A stretch of DNA of 64,000 bases from Roseiarcus sp963794155. Lineage in GTDB: Bacteria > Pseudomonadota > Alphaproteobacteria > Rhizobiales > Beijerinckiaceae. This document shows positions 35,642 through 44,940 of the stretch, piece by piece; within the stretch, counting starts at the first letter, position 1; every line of letters begins with the position of its first letter. Below the pieces are notes generated by a model. It ran no database searches and had not been told where the DNA came from. It saw only the letters and a program-made list of their open reading frames with translations. The translations under genes were made by a program, and so were the position numbers. Where the stretch lies: assembly GCA_963794155.1 (NCBI GenBank), contig CAWCCX010000008.1, positions 871,905 through 935,904 of the forward strand. Direction: 5' to 3'.

Positions 35642-36865
35642 CTAAGGCGCGATGTCGACCAACTCGGCGGGCTTTCGCCCGACGAGAAACCACGTCTGCA
35701 TCGGACCTTTTCCCCGCACGTCGATGACGCCGCGCTTCTCGAGCACGAAGCCATCCGCCAGCAACGTGTAGGTCTCCGGCGCAACTTGGATTCTCCCAGC
35801 CTCTCCAGTCGATTCCATGCGCGATGCCGTGTTCACCGCGTCGCCCCACACGTCATAGAAGAACTTGCGAGTGCCGATCACTCCGGCGACCACCGGCCCA
35901 GACGCGATGCCGATGCGCAACGGCGCGGCTCCCCCGTTGGGATCAACGAGACCCGCCAGCGCATCACGGACGTCGAGGGCCAAATGAGCAATTTTCGCGG
36001 CGTGGTCAGGGCGAGGCTCCGGCACGCCGCTGACCACCATGTAAGCATCGCCCGTGGTCTTGATTTTTTCGAGGCCGTGGCGATCGACGAGATTGTCGAT
36101 CCGCGCATAAACGGCGTTAAGAAATTGAACGAGCTCATATGGCGTCATTTTGCTCGCGCGCGCAGTAAAGCCGGCCATGTCGGCAAACAGAATTGACGCC
36201 TCCAGATAGGCGTCGACGATCGCGACATCCGGGCGCTCTTTCAGGCGACGCGCGATGCTTGGCGGAAGGATGTTGACCAGCAGACCCTCGGAACGCTGGT
36301 GCTCGCGCTCCACCCGCTCCTCGGCGAGTGTGAACTGCCGGACGGCATAGAAGACGACGACAAAGAGAATCGTCGATGCGCTGAGCGCATTGACAATGAA
36401 GGTTAGCGGCCCGGGCGGATAGCTCGTGTCCCGTGGCGGTGCCACGCCGACATGCATGAAGAGCAACAACCCGATTGCGACAGCGCCGATGAAACCGCAC
36501 AACAAAACGCGCTCGGCGCCGACGAGCAAGATGCCAAGCGCGCCAATGGTCAAATATAGGAAGGTTGTCCCGTCGAGGACGCCGCCAACGAAGCTAAGAT
36601 AAGTGATCCAAGCGTAAGCGACGGCTGTCAAGGCCAGCGGCACCGCGAGCGCGCCGATGCGATGCAGCATCGGGCTCAAGGCGAAGGCGAGCGAAAGCAG
36701 CGCTGGGTTCCTCCAACTCTGAAGTCCCTGGAGGAAGCGGGTCACGGCGAAGAACGCCAGGGTGACGGCAGCGATCCAGGCCGCGATGTTGGCGGCTCGG
36801 AGTCGCCGCGCCACTCTCTCCGGATAGCGCTCCGTACCGTAGCGAATGTTCGGAAGGAAGCGCAT
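35642..36865 (-). CDS. Membrane-bound class III adenylate/guanylate cyclase
   Basis: About 407 residues from the ATG at 36865 (GAGGTG upstream). Roughly six hydrophobic helices occupy residues 25-190 (for example LLSLAFALSPMLHRIG and LLCGFIGAVAIGLLLF). A coiled segment (AEERVEREHQRSEGLLVNIL) leads to the catalytic domain: ASILFADMAGFTARA (metal Asp), EKIKTTGDAYMVVSG (second Asp), YDVWGDAVNTASRME (Asn/Arg). All catalytic residues are present and it should be active at the inner membrane. A longer reading to 36955 would add a leader taken from another cyclase; see that entry. Confidence 0.88.
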   Translation of the reverse strand: MRFLPNIRYGTERYPERVARRLRAANIAAWIAAVTLAFFAVTRFLQGLQSWRNPALLSLAFALSPMLHRIGALAVPLALTAVAYAWITYLSFVGGVLDGTTFLYLTIGALGILLVGAERVLLCGFIGAVAIGLLLFMHVGVAPPRDTSYPPGPLTFIVNALSASTILFVVVFYAVRQFTLAEERVEREHQRSEGLLVNILPPSIARRLKERPDVAIVDAYLEASILFADMAGFTARASKMTPYELVQFLNAVYARIDNLVDRHGLEKIKTTGDAYMVVSGVPEPRPDHAAKIAHLALDVRDALAGLVDPNGGAAPLRIGIASGPVVAGVIGTRKFFYDVWGDAVNTASRMESTGEAGRIQVAPETYTLLADGFVLEKRGVIDVRGKGPMQTWFLVGRKPAELVDIAP

Positions 36866-36955
36866 TACGCACCTCAGCCCCGAGACGGTACGCCATCGAA
36901 CCGCGCGCGATTTCGAGGAAGACTGGCTTGCCGCAAGTTTGCGGGTCTCGCTCAT
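36866..36955 (-). other. Relic leader of a second cyclase (first nine codons plus upstream DNA)
   Basis: The codons MSETRKLAA, the ATG and about 100 bases upstream (36955-37050) match the start of the cyclase at 1724, then similarity stops abruptly. The frame happens to stay open into the membrane cyclase, giving a possible 30-residue hydrophilic extension that would displace its first helix. Best read as the stump of a deleted TPR cyclase, possibly still supplying a promoter. Confidence 0.6.
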
Positions 36956-37141
36956 CCCGCCCCCTATGAATCGCGACTATTAGCCCAAATGCCATCCCGA
37001 GTCTGCTTGTCTTCGACGGAAGGGCCGCTCATGTGCGCATAGCGGCAGTCCCTTTCGCGCCGCCGTAGGTCTGCAACGGGTCGAGTCCGGTCCACCGATC
37101 GGCGATCCAAAGGGGTACCAAGTGTCAGGTTCGAAACACTA

Positions 37142-38191
37142 GAGCAGAATCCGATCACGCTGCATCGTAACCTGCGGCGGCGAAGAGGTTTTGGATTTCT
37201 TGCGGTGTGATGAGATCGATGAGTTGACCGATGGCGCTCCAGAGGCCTTCGACGGTCCGCTCAGCGGCCTTTCGCAGGAGCGCCTTGAGCTTGGCGAAGG
37301 CGTTTTCGATGGGATTGAAGTCGGGACTGTAGGGCGGGAGGTAGAGAAGGCTTGCGCCCGCGGCTTCGATCAACTGACGCACTTTCGGCCCCTTGTGGCC
37401 GGGAAGATTGTCCATGATGACGACGTCGCCCTGGCGCAGTTCCGGGACGAGGACCTTCTCGACGTAGGTCTCGAAAGCGAGACGATCGACGGCTCCGTCG
37501 ATGACGAACGGCGCGATGAAGCCGCGCAGCGTCAAGGCTCCAATGAAGGTCGTGGTTTTCCAATGTCCGTACGGAACGCCGACCCGCAGGCGTTGACCGC
37601 GCGGCGCGCGACCGTGACGCCGCGCCATGTTGGTGGAGGCCCAGGTCTCGTCGATGAAGATCAGGCGCTCGGGGTCGAGATCGAGTTGCCCGTCGAACCA
37701 GGTTTCGCGCTGCTCCGCAACATCGGGGCGGCTTTGCTCGGAAGCGTGCGCGGTCTTTTTTTGCGCGTGATGGCATGACGGGCGAAGAAGCGCTGGATCG
37801 TGCCGAAGCCGAAGCTGAGCCCTTGCGCGGCAAGCGTGCGGCGCACTTCCTCGATGGTCGCGTCGCCGTCGGGTCCGAGCGCCGAAAGAACGGCTTCGCC
37901 GCAGGCTTCGATGCGCTTCGACCGGCGGTCGCCGCCAAGCGCCTTGGGACGCGCGTCCCCCTGCTCGCGTTCACGCGCGCGCCAGCGGCTCACGCTGGCG
38001 GCGCTGACGCCGAACCGTTCGGCGGCCAAGCGATGCGTCGCCCCGGCCTGAACCGCCGCCAAAACCCGAACCCGAAGATCAAGAGACAGCGCCTTTGACA
38101 TGCCCGCCGGCCTCCAATCCGGCAGACAGCCTGAATCAGAACTTACCCGATTCGGGAATCCTCTCCGGATTCTCCAGCTCGGGTGCTGCTC
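37142..38191 (-). mobile_element. IS630-family insertion sequence (copy 2, intact-looking)
   Basis: Inverted ends read inward as GAGCAGAATCCGA and GAGCAGCACCCGA, both flanked by TA (37140-37141 and 38192-38193). About 1.05 kb with a single transposase gene. It is a different subgroup from copy 1. A solitary mismatch in the ends suggests some age. Confidence 0.8.
37155..38101 (-). CDS. IS630-family transposase, two frames joined at an A7 tract
   Basis: Frame 1 (38101 leftwards) has the HTH region MSKALSLDLRVRVLAAVQAG and FGVSAASVSRWRARE. At ITRKK, where the mRNA has seven A, a -1 shift gives KTAHASEQSRPDVAEQRE and then the DDE core: RLIFIDETWASTNMARRHGR, VVIMDNLPGHKGPKV, and LPPYSPDFNPIENAFAK with the last Glu. 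The joined product is about 314 residues, the usual size for this subgroup. An A7 tract at exactly this place is the classical signal for programmed -1 frameshifting or transcript slippage, so I regard the gene as intact. Confidence 0.85.
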
Positions 38192-38770
38192 TAGCTGGAA
38201 GAGAAGCGTTGAACCGCAGATTTTCCGCGCAAGGGCGAAAGGCTCTCGACCCCCCTCAGAACGCGAGCCGGCCTAGAGGCCGGGAGGGCTTGGCAGACAC
38301 GGCCATCGCGGGCTGTCCAAACCTTGAAATGTGAACGGCGGCTTCCCCTGACGAGACGCTGGCCCAATCTCCGATGACCGGTTTACGTCGATTCCAGCCG
38401 GCCGCAATGCTGAAGGGTTTCGGACGCCGGCCCCTTGCACGACGGTTGGGCGAGCCGCCGGGGGCCGGCGTTCGAAAGCCTCGCAAGGAGGAAACCGCGG
38501 GGAGGAAGGGCGCTGTTTGGTGGGGCGCGGCCTATGGGGATTTCTAGATCGCCAGCAGATCGCATGCGTCGGCGCGCAGCCCGACGGCGCGCAGTTGTGA
38601 CGGGGCCAGCGACGAAGACGAGCCTCTTCGGTCGGGAGCATGTGCGGGTTTGGCGTTGACGTAGCGGTCGAAGCGGATCTTCGGACGTGACGAGGTCAGC
38701 GCTCTTGTGCTCCGGCGCGCGGCTGGAAGGGAAAGCGATCGAGGTTGCGAGGCGAGATGCGCGGCGACGG
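38192..38770. other. Gap between IS630 copy 2 and the IS91 transposase
   Basis: About 580 bases with no supported gene; short frames on both strands look random. It should contain one end of the IS91 element. GC-rich palindromic stretches (for example around 38265-38300) are present but I cannot define the terminus. Confidence 0.45.
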
Positions 38771-39988
38771 TCATGAGGTGTCGATTCTGATCCGGGTTCG
38801 CGATGGCGATTGCGCAGGGCGCGCGCCCTCGAACGTATCGATGATGATCATCCGGCCGCCGCAACATGGGCATCGGCGGGCGGTCGGAGGTGTTTCGGTC
38901 TCGTTGTCGGCCTCGGCGCGCTCGCGCTCGCGCGGCTGCGTGGACGCGGTGAGCAATTGGCGAACGCGCTCGATGTTGTGCGCTCGAACCGCGCCGGCGA
39001 TGAGGCCGTAATGGCGGATGCGGTGGAAGCCGCTCGGCAGGACGTGGAGGAGAAAGCGGCGGATGAACTCGGCGGCGTCGAGCGTCATGGTCTTGAGCCG
39101 GTCGCGGCCTTTGATCCGGTAGTCTTTCCATTTGAAGGTGACGCCCTTGTCGTCGAGCGCGATGAGCCTGGAGTTGGAGATGGCGACGCGGTGGGTGTAG
39201 CGCGCGAGATAGGCGAGAACGGCCTGGGGTCCGGCGAAGGGCCGCTTGGCGTAGACGACCCACTCGGTCCGGCGCGCTCGCGTGAGGACGGCGTCGAAGG
39301 CGCTTTTCTCGGTGAGCGGGGCGAGGTCGCCGAAGAAGGCCAGGCGGCCGGCCTGGTTGAGCGCGGCGAGGCCTTCGAGAAAGAGCCGGCGGAAGAGACG
39401 CGACAGCACGCGCACGGGCAGGAAGAAGCCGGGCTTGCAGGCGATCCAGCGCGCCCCGTCCGGCGACAGGCCGCCGCCGGGCGCGATGACGTGGACGTGG
39501 GGATGGTGGGTGAGCGCCGAGCCCCAGGTGTGCAGCACGGCGGTGAGGCCGATGCGCGCGCCCAGATGCTTCGGGTCGGCGGCGAGGGTGGTCAGCGTCT
39601 CGGCGGCGGTCCTGAACAGGAGGTCGTAGACGGCGGCCTTGTTCTGGAACGCGACGGCGCCGATCGCGGCCGGCAGGGTGAAGACGACGTGATAATAAGG
39701 AACCGGCAGGAGTTCGGCTTGGCGGTCTTCGAGCCATTGCCGCGCCGCGGCGGCCTGGCACTTCGGGCAGTGGCGGTTGCGGCAGGAATTGTAGGCGATG
39801 CGCTCGTGCGCGCAGTCCTCGCAGCGCTCGACGTGGCCGCCGAGCGCGGCGGTGCGGCAGGTCTCGATCGCCGACATGACCTTCAGCTGGCCGAGGCTCA
39901 TATGGCCGGCGTTGGCCTTGCGCCACGCCGCCCCATGGGCGTGAAAGACGTCGGCGACCTCCAGGCTGTGACCCGGGGGCCGCGCCAT
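38771..39988 (-). CDS. IS91-family HUH transposase
   Basis: 405 residues. The N-terminal zinc-binding part reads ERCEDCAHERIAYNSCRNRH and CPKCQ. The HUH pair is HPHVHVIAPGGG, and the candidate catalytic Tyr is in VLAYLARYTHRVAISNSR. The C-terminus has another CPCCGG pair. IS91 enzymes move by rolling-circle replication from one end and can carry adjacent DNA with them. The gene looks complete. It follows the tyrosine recombinase by ten bases on the same strand. Confidence 0.92.
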   Translation of the reverse strand: MARPPGHSLEVADVFHAHGAAWRKANAGHMSLGQLKVMSAIETCRTAALGGHVERCEDCAHERIAYNSCRNRHCPKCQAAAARQWLEDRQAELLPVPYYHVVFTLPAAIGAVAFQNKAAVYDLLFRTAAETLTTLAADPKHLGARIGLTAVLHTWGSALTHHPHVHVIAPGGGLSPDGARWIACKPGFFLPVRVLSRLFRRLFLEGLAALNQAGRLAFFGDLAPLTEKSAFDAVLTRARRTEWVVYAKRPFAGPQAVLAYLARYTHRVAISNSRLIALDDKGVTFKWKDYRIKGRDRLKTMTLDAAEFIRRFLLHVLPSGFHRIRHYGLIAGAVRAHNIERVRQLLTASTQPRERERAEADNETETPPTARRCPCCGGRMIIIDTFEGARPAQSPSRTRIRIDTS

Positions 39989-39998
39989 GCGGCCGCGG

Positions 39999-40874
39999 TC
40001 AGGCGGGCGGCGATCGGCTCGCGAGGTTGACGCCCAGCCGTTCCAGCGGGCTCTTGACGTCGCGGATCGTGTTGACGGCGACGCGGGTGTAGAGCGCGGT
40101 CGTCTCCAGCTTGGCGTGGCCGAGCAACACTTGGATCACGCGGATGTCGACGTTCTGCTCGAGCAGATGGGTGGCGAAGCTGTGCCGCAAGGTATGCGGC
40201 GAGACCCGCTTGGCGATCCCGGCCGCCTGCGCCGCGGCGTGGACGGCGCGCACCAGCTGGCGGGCCGACATCGGGTTGACCGGGTTCTGGCCAGGGAACA
40301 GCCAGGCCTGAGGCCGCGCCGCGCGCCACCAGTCGCGCAACAGTTCGAGCAGTTGCGGCGAGAGCATCACATAGCGGTCCCGCTGCCCCTTGCCTTGCTC
40401 GACCCGAAGCGTCATGCGCTGGCTGTCGAGGTCGGACACCTTCAGCGCCACGACCTCGGACACCCGCAGGCCCGCGCCGTAGGCGACGCTGAGCGCGGCC
40501 TTGTACTTGAGGCCGGGCGCGGCTTCGAGGAGGCGCGCCACCTCCTCCTGGCTCAAGACGACCGGCGCCCTACGCGGTGTGTTCACGGTCGTCAGAGGAC
40601 GGACGAGGTCGGGCCGTTCGAGCGTCACGTTGAAAAAGAACCGCAGCGCGGCGATGGCGGCGTTGATGGTCGCAACGCCGATCGGCAGCTGTGCCAGATG
40701 CACCTGAAAGCGGCGAAGGTCCTCGCTCGTGGCGGTGTCCGGCGAGCGGCCAAGAAAGGCCGCGAAGGTTCTGACGTGCCGCACGTAGTCTTTCTGCACC
40801 TTCTCCTTGATCCGGCGCGCCGTCATGTCGTCGATCATGCGCTGGCGCAATGGGCTGATGGGCTTGTCGGTCAT
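39999..40874 (-). CDS. Tyrosine recombinase associated with IS91
   Basis: 291 residues with an N-terminal SAM-like DNA-binding domain (MIDDMTARRIKEKVQKDYVR) and the catalytic domain with Arg in GAGLRVSEVVAL, His-x-x-Arg in HTLRHSFATHLL, His in LLGHAKLETTALY and the Tyr nucleophile there. It resembles XerD-like recombinases that accompany IS91 subgroups. It is tightly coupled to the transposase, and its substrate may be the hairpin just upstream (40885-40925). Intact. Confidence 0.92.
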   Translation of the reverse strand: MTDKPISPLRQRMIDDMTARRIKEKVQKDYVRHVRTFAAFLGRSPDTATSEDLRRFQVHLAQLPIGVATINAAIAALRFFFNVTLERPDLVRPLTTVNTPRRAPVVLSQEEVARLLEAAPGLKYKAALSVAYGAGLRVSEVVALKVSDLDSQRMTLRVEQGKGQRDRYVMLSPQLLELLRDWWRAARPQAWLFPGQNPVNPMSARQLVRAVHAAAQAAGIAKRVSPHTLRHSFATHLLEQNVDIRVIQVLLGHAKLETTALYTRVAVNTIRDVKSPLERLGVNLASRSPPA

Positions 40875-40884
40875 CGCGAAAGCT

Positions 40885-40925
40885 CCTGTCTCGCATGGGG
40901 TTGAACCCCATGATCTTGAGACAGG
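40885..40925. repeat. Nested inverted repeats upstream of the IS91 recombinase
   Basis: CCTGTCTC (40885-40892) and GAGACAGG (40918-40925) enclose ATGGGGTT/AACCCCAT. Two stacked hairpins of this type are expected at an IS91 terminus or as a recombinase site. Confidence 0.6.
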
Positions 40926-41018
40926 CCCAGACCTTCGCGTTCCTCTTCAGCCCAAGGTGCTCCCCCGGCCGCTCGCCACCCCTACCGCGCGAGCGGTTTA
41001 GTCCTTGCGCAAATAGCG

Positions 41019-41145
41019 GCCCTTCCTCTGCTCGCTGGCAAATGCCTCAAGTCGACCCTTTACTGCCCTTCAAGGACTAACCTATGAACGGGCGGTAAGT
41101 GCCGGAAAGCGGTCTTCGGCTGAGGGCATCGGTTGCGCCGCGCCC
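41019..41145. repeat. Dispersed intergenic repeat (copy A)
   Basis: About 125 bases that align with 48880-49015: shared blocks include AGCGG, CCTCAA.TCGACCCTT, GCCCTTCAAG, GTGCCGGAAAGCGGTCTT (GCGCCGGGAAGCGGTCTT there) and GGCTGA. Part of the same family recurs at 44640-44830. No coding potential. Positions 41146-41421 beyond it show no gene. Confidence 0.65.
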
Positions 41146-41421
41146 GGTCGTTCGTTGAATGTAACGGATCGCTCGAGTCTCTCGATGTCCGCTTATGAGC
41201 CTTGCCGCCCCCACCGCAAATCGAGGACACCACACAACACGATTTGTCTTCTTGATTTCGAGGGGTCCAGCCGCCTTGCGGCGAAGAGCGCGCGACCGGA
41301 TACCGGCTCTCGCGACGCTATTCCTTGCGGGATCCCTTCATGGGTCTGCCGGCCGTTTCAGGCGCGCCGATGGATGCGCGCAACGTGACGAGCCCGAGCG
41401 CGATCAGGTATATTGCTATCT

Positions 41422-42900
41422 ATGCGTAACGCACTCATCGCAGTCGCGCTTCTCTACGTCGTTTCGGCGCATGCCGATCAATCCGTTCTGACCTACCACG
41501 GCGCGCTCGACCGCGCCGGGAGATACGTCGTGCCCGGCCTCACCTATGACCGAGCGCGCGGTTTGCGCCTTGATCCTTCGTTCCATGCCGCTTTTCAGGG
41601 CAAGGTCTATGCGCAGCCGCTACTTTGGCGGCGGCCGGGATCAGGCGAGGGCGAGCTGATCGTCGCCACGGAGGACAACGAGGTTTTTGCGCTCGACGCG
41701 CGGAGCGGCGCGCAGATCTGGAAGCGCGCGCTGGGCCCGCCCGTTCAGCGCTCCGCGCTCCCCTGCGGCAATATTACGTCGCTCGGCGTCACCGGCGCGC
41801 CCGTGATCGATGAACAGCGTGCGACGCTCTATCTCGACGCGGCGATCATGCGCGCCAATGGGCCGCGCCACGAAATTTTCGCGCTTTCCCTTGCGGACGG
41901 CTCGATCGAGCCCCGCTGGCCGCTCGACGTCGCGGCTGCGCTCGGTGCGAGCTTCGATCCGTCAGTACAGAACCAGCGTGGCGCGCTGGCGCTGTTTAAG
42001 GGCAAGGTCTTCGTTCCCTTTAGCGGGCACTGGGGCGATTGCGGCGCCTATCACGGTTTTGTCGTCGGAATTTCCATCGACGACCCGGGCAAGGTCTCGA
42101 GCTTCTCGACACGCGCGCGTGGCGGCGGCATATGGGCGCAGGGCGGCATCAGCGGCGATGGACAATCGCTCTTCGCAGTCACTGGCAACACCTTCGGCAC
42201 GACCGGCTGGTTCGGCGCAGCTGAGTGGAGCGATGGCGAAGCCGTTCTGCGCCTTTCTCCCGACCTCGTACGGCCGAGCGAAAGCCGCGACTATTTCGCC
42301 CCCTTGGATTGGCGCGACCTCGACCGTCACGACCTCGACCTCGGGGGGACCGCGGCTATCCCGCTCGATGTCGCAGGCCAGAACGGCGCCCGGAAGCTGA
42401 TTTTCGCCATGGGAAAGACGGGTGAGGCGTATCTTCTCGACCGCGACAACCTCGGCGGCGTCGGCGGCGCGCTCGCAAGCGCGCGGGTGACTACAAACAT
42501 CGCCATCACGTCGCCGGCGGTTTGGACCGCCGCCGACGGGGTATTTGTCGTTCTGCAGGGCGATGGCGCGCATTGTCCGCGAGGTGAGCCGGCGAACGGT
42601 CTGGTTGCGCTGAAAATTCGCGTCGACCCCGCGCCGGTGATCGAGACCGCCTGGTGCGGTTCCGTCGCCGACGCCGGCTCCCCGATCGTAACAACGACCG
42701 ACGGCCGCTCGGATCCGATTGTATTGGTCGTGGGCGCCGAGGGCGACAACAGGCTGCACGCGTTCAGGGCCGATGACGGCGAGCCGCTCGCAACGCCGCC
42801 GGAGACAATGCGCGGTCTGCACCATTTTCAGACGCTTATCGCTGCCGAAGACCGGCTTTATGTCGCCGCCGACGGCGCCATCTACGCATTCGCGTTCTGA
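41422..42900 (+). CDS. Secreted PQQ-type beta-propeller protein
   Basis: 492 residues. MRNALIAVALLYVVSAHA is a signal peptide with an Ala-His-Ala cleavage site. The mature part has repeats of the quinoprotein-like propeller: LIVATEDNEVFALDARSGAQ, AGNTF-type strands such as LFAVTGNTFGTTGWFGA, and IFAMGKTGEAYLLDRDNLGG. No clear PQQ-binding or calcium residues can be assigned, so it may be a structural or sensory propeller and not a dehydrogenase. The ATG is preferred over a TTG three codons upstream because the signal peptide starts there. It stands alone on its strand. Confidence 0.75.
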   Translation: MRNALIAVALLYVVSAHADQSVLTYHGALDRAGRYVVPGLTYDRARGLRLDPSFHAAFQGKVYAQPLLWRRPGSGEGELIVATEDNEVFALDARSGAQIWKRALGPPVQRSALPCGNITSLGVTGAPVIDEQRATLYLDAAIMRANGPRHEIFALSLADGSIEPRWPLDVAAALGASFDPSVQNQRGALALFKGKVFVPFSGHWGDCGAYHGFVVGISIDDPGKVSSFSTRARGGGIWAQGGISGDGQSLFAVTGNTFGTTGWFGAAEWSDGEAVLRLSPDLVRPSESRDYFAPLDWRDLDRHDLDLGGTAAIPLDVAGQNGARKLIFAMGKTGEAYLLDRDNLGGVGGALASARVTTNIAITSPAVWTAADGVFVVLQGDGAHCPRGEPANGLVALKIRVDPAPVIETAWCGSVADAGSPIVTTTDGRSDPIVLVVGAEGDNRLHAFRADDGEPLATPPETMRGLHHFQTLIAAEDRLYVAADGAIYAFAF

Positions 42901-43079
42901 GAGAGCTTCGTGCGCTCGCGACCCTAGACTTGTTTAGCTCGTGACACCCAACCCTGTTTTGCGAGGATGATGCAATACGGCTCACACTGACGATCCGACG
43001 CTCGCCAGCAGCGTGGGTTCGGGCTTGTGCGGCCTTGAATTCGAGAGGGTGCCATCAAACGTCGTGGGGGAGCTCTTGG

Positions 43080-44275
43080 ACCTTGGTGAAGAAACGCGCG
43101 GTCTCAAGCTGCCTCTGACTTCGCGAAGAAGCCGCGCTAGTCGACGTTGCGGAGATATTTGCCAGGGACACGATAGCGCCGATCGCGGAGAGGCTCGAAC
43201 AAGAGAAATCGCCACTCCCTGCGCCCGTCATTGCGGAATGGGTCGGCTGCGGCCTGAACGGCATGCAGGTCTCGCCCGAGCGGGGAGGCGCGGGAGCAAG
43301 TTTCTTTGCAAAGGTCGCCGTCGCTGAAGCGATCGCGCGCTCTTGCTTTCCGTGCGCTTTCGCACTGATCAATATGCAAGGCTCGGTCACGCGGATTGAG
43401 CGAGAAGGGACGGCGGAACAGGTTGAGCGCTATTTGCCGAATCTCATGAACGGCTCCCTAATCTGCGCGCCCTCTCTGAGCGAACCCCGGGCAGGAAGCG
43501 ACTTTGCGGCGATCACGACTCTCGCGACCAAAGTTCCGGGGGTTGGGAGATTACTGGCGAAAAGGCTTGGATCACCAACGGAGCGATCGCCAAACTTCTT
43601 GTGCTGTATGCTCAAACAGAACCGGGTTCAGGCGGGAACGGCATCGCGAGCTTCATCGTCGACCTTGAGGCGCCCGGGATCGACAAGTCGCCGCCTTACC
43701 AGCTGACTGGGGGGGCAGCGATCGGCGCGAGCGCCATTCGCCTCAATCGCGTGAAGGTCTGCGATCGCGATCTTTTTGCTCCGCCTGGTCAGGCCTTCAA
43801 GAGAGCCCTGAAGAGCATCTCTGGGGCACGCACTTATGTCGCGGCAATGACGTGCGCGGTGGTGGAAAGGGCTCTCGGAACCGCAGTTGATTACGCCGTT
43901 GAACGCAAGAGCTTCGGACGACCCCTCATTGATCATCAGGGCCTGCGCTGGAGTTTAGTTGACGTCGCGACCAGGCTGGAAGCGGCGCGACTGCTAACCC
44001 TCCAAGCGGCCCATGTTGTGGCGCGCGATCTTGATGCGCAGGTCGAGGCGGCGCTCGCAAAAAAGTTTTCGGCCGAGATTGCCACCCAGAGCGTGGCCGC
44101 TTGCATGCAAGCGATGGGTGCAGTGGGGTTATTTCCGCAGTACGGATATGACCGTCTGTTAACATCGGCGCGGATCTCGGCCTATGTAGACGGCACGACG
44201 GAAATGCAAAACGAACGCATTGGGGTAGCTCTTCTCAAACGCTACGGCCGTGTTCCGTCGATTTCGTCCCGCTAA
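43080..44275 (+). pseudogene. Acyl-CoA dehydrogenase, frameshifted
   Basis: Segments in several frames assemble an acyl-CoA dehydrogenase: LVDVAEIFARDTIAPIAERL, GLNGMQVSPERGGAGASFF, LSEPRAGSDFAAI (flavin loop), then after a shift near 43545 WEITGEKAWITNGAIAKLLV, ERKSFGRPLIDHQGLRWSLV and the C-terminal TSARISAYVDGTTEMQNERI region that carries the FAD/dimer contact. A shift near 43125 also breaks the N-terminus. In the intact family these enzymes oxidise acyl-CoA thioesters and pass electrons to ETF. The second fragment (43601-44275) is long but lacks the N-terminal domain, so no function is expected. Confidence 0.85.
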
Positions 44276-44940
44276 AGGTGCTCCTGCCGCCGCTCAGAGG
44301 TCCTGGGCGCGACGCAAAGCGCACCCAGCGGTCGCAGAGCTTCTGAAGTTGAAGCCGGGCTTCACCGTGCAGAGCTGCGCGATCATTCTGGCATCGTCGA
44401 AGGTCTCGGGCGGGCGTGCGGGAGGGCGACAAGAAGACGGATTGAGCGGTGCGACCACGTTCGGTGTGCGTCTGGCGAAGCCGCGCAAGGTCCGTTTCGT
44501 GTCCAGAGCCGCAACGAGAAGCCCCGCCTCGATCGGTGGACCTGTTTCGCGCTCGCAATGCAATGAGGGCTTTGGCGCGGTCTCCGGCCTTCCCAAGGCG
44601 GACCATGTTGGCCCGGTATCCGCCCCTGTGGGATGTCCGCCGCCTTGGCCGGCAGTGTCCGCTCAACGTCGACACAAGACGTCGCCCTATGTCTCAAATG
44701 CGCAAATAGCGGCCGGTCGCCGATGGAAAGGCGAACGGGCAAAGCACGCGTTCAAGATGGGCGCTATGAACGGGCGGAAACGGCGAGAAAGCGGCCGTAG
44801 GCGCTACGGGCAAGATGCGCTAAATGCGGGCTTTCCGCGACTGCATACCGAGCGGGCGAGCTCAACTCTCTTCCGTCGTTCCGGAGAGCATGAGGACGGC
44901 ACAGAAGCGCGGGACCGATTTGGGCCTATAGTCGCTGCCG
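44276..44940. other. Gene relics and dispersed repeat (copy B)
   Basis: No intact gene. Around 44330-44420 a plus frame reads AVAELLKLKPGFTVQSCAI, matching the usual last TPR and tail of TPR-cyclases; it is probably a remnant. Positions 44640-44830 carry dispersed-repeat sequence, including TGTCCGCTCAAC, the site that the group II intron occupies at 46110. Confidence 0.5.

Noticed and set aside
38810..40030. 406-codon plus-strand frame and a second leftward frame (38544-39926) over the IS91 transposase
   Set aside because: Both are off-frame readings of the HUH transposase; their Arg/Gly/Ala-rich products are typical of GC-rich shadows.
43013..43327. 104-codon frame before the acyl-CoA dehydrogenase
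   Set aside because: It is an off-frame reading of the damaged dehydrogenase N-terminus, which is visible in the adjacent frame from about 43140.
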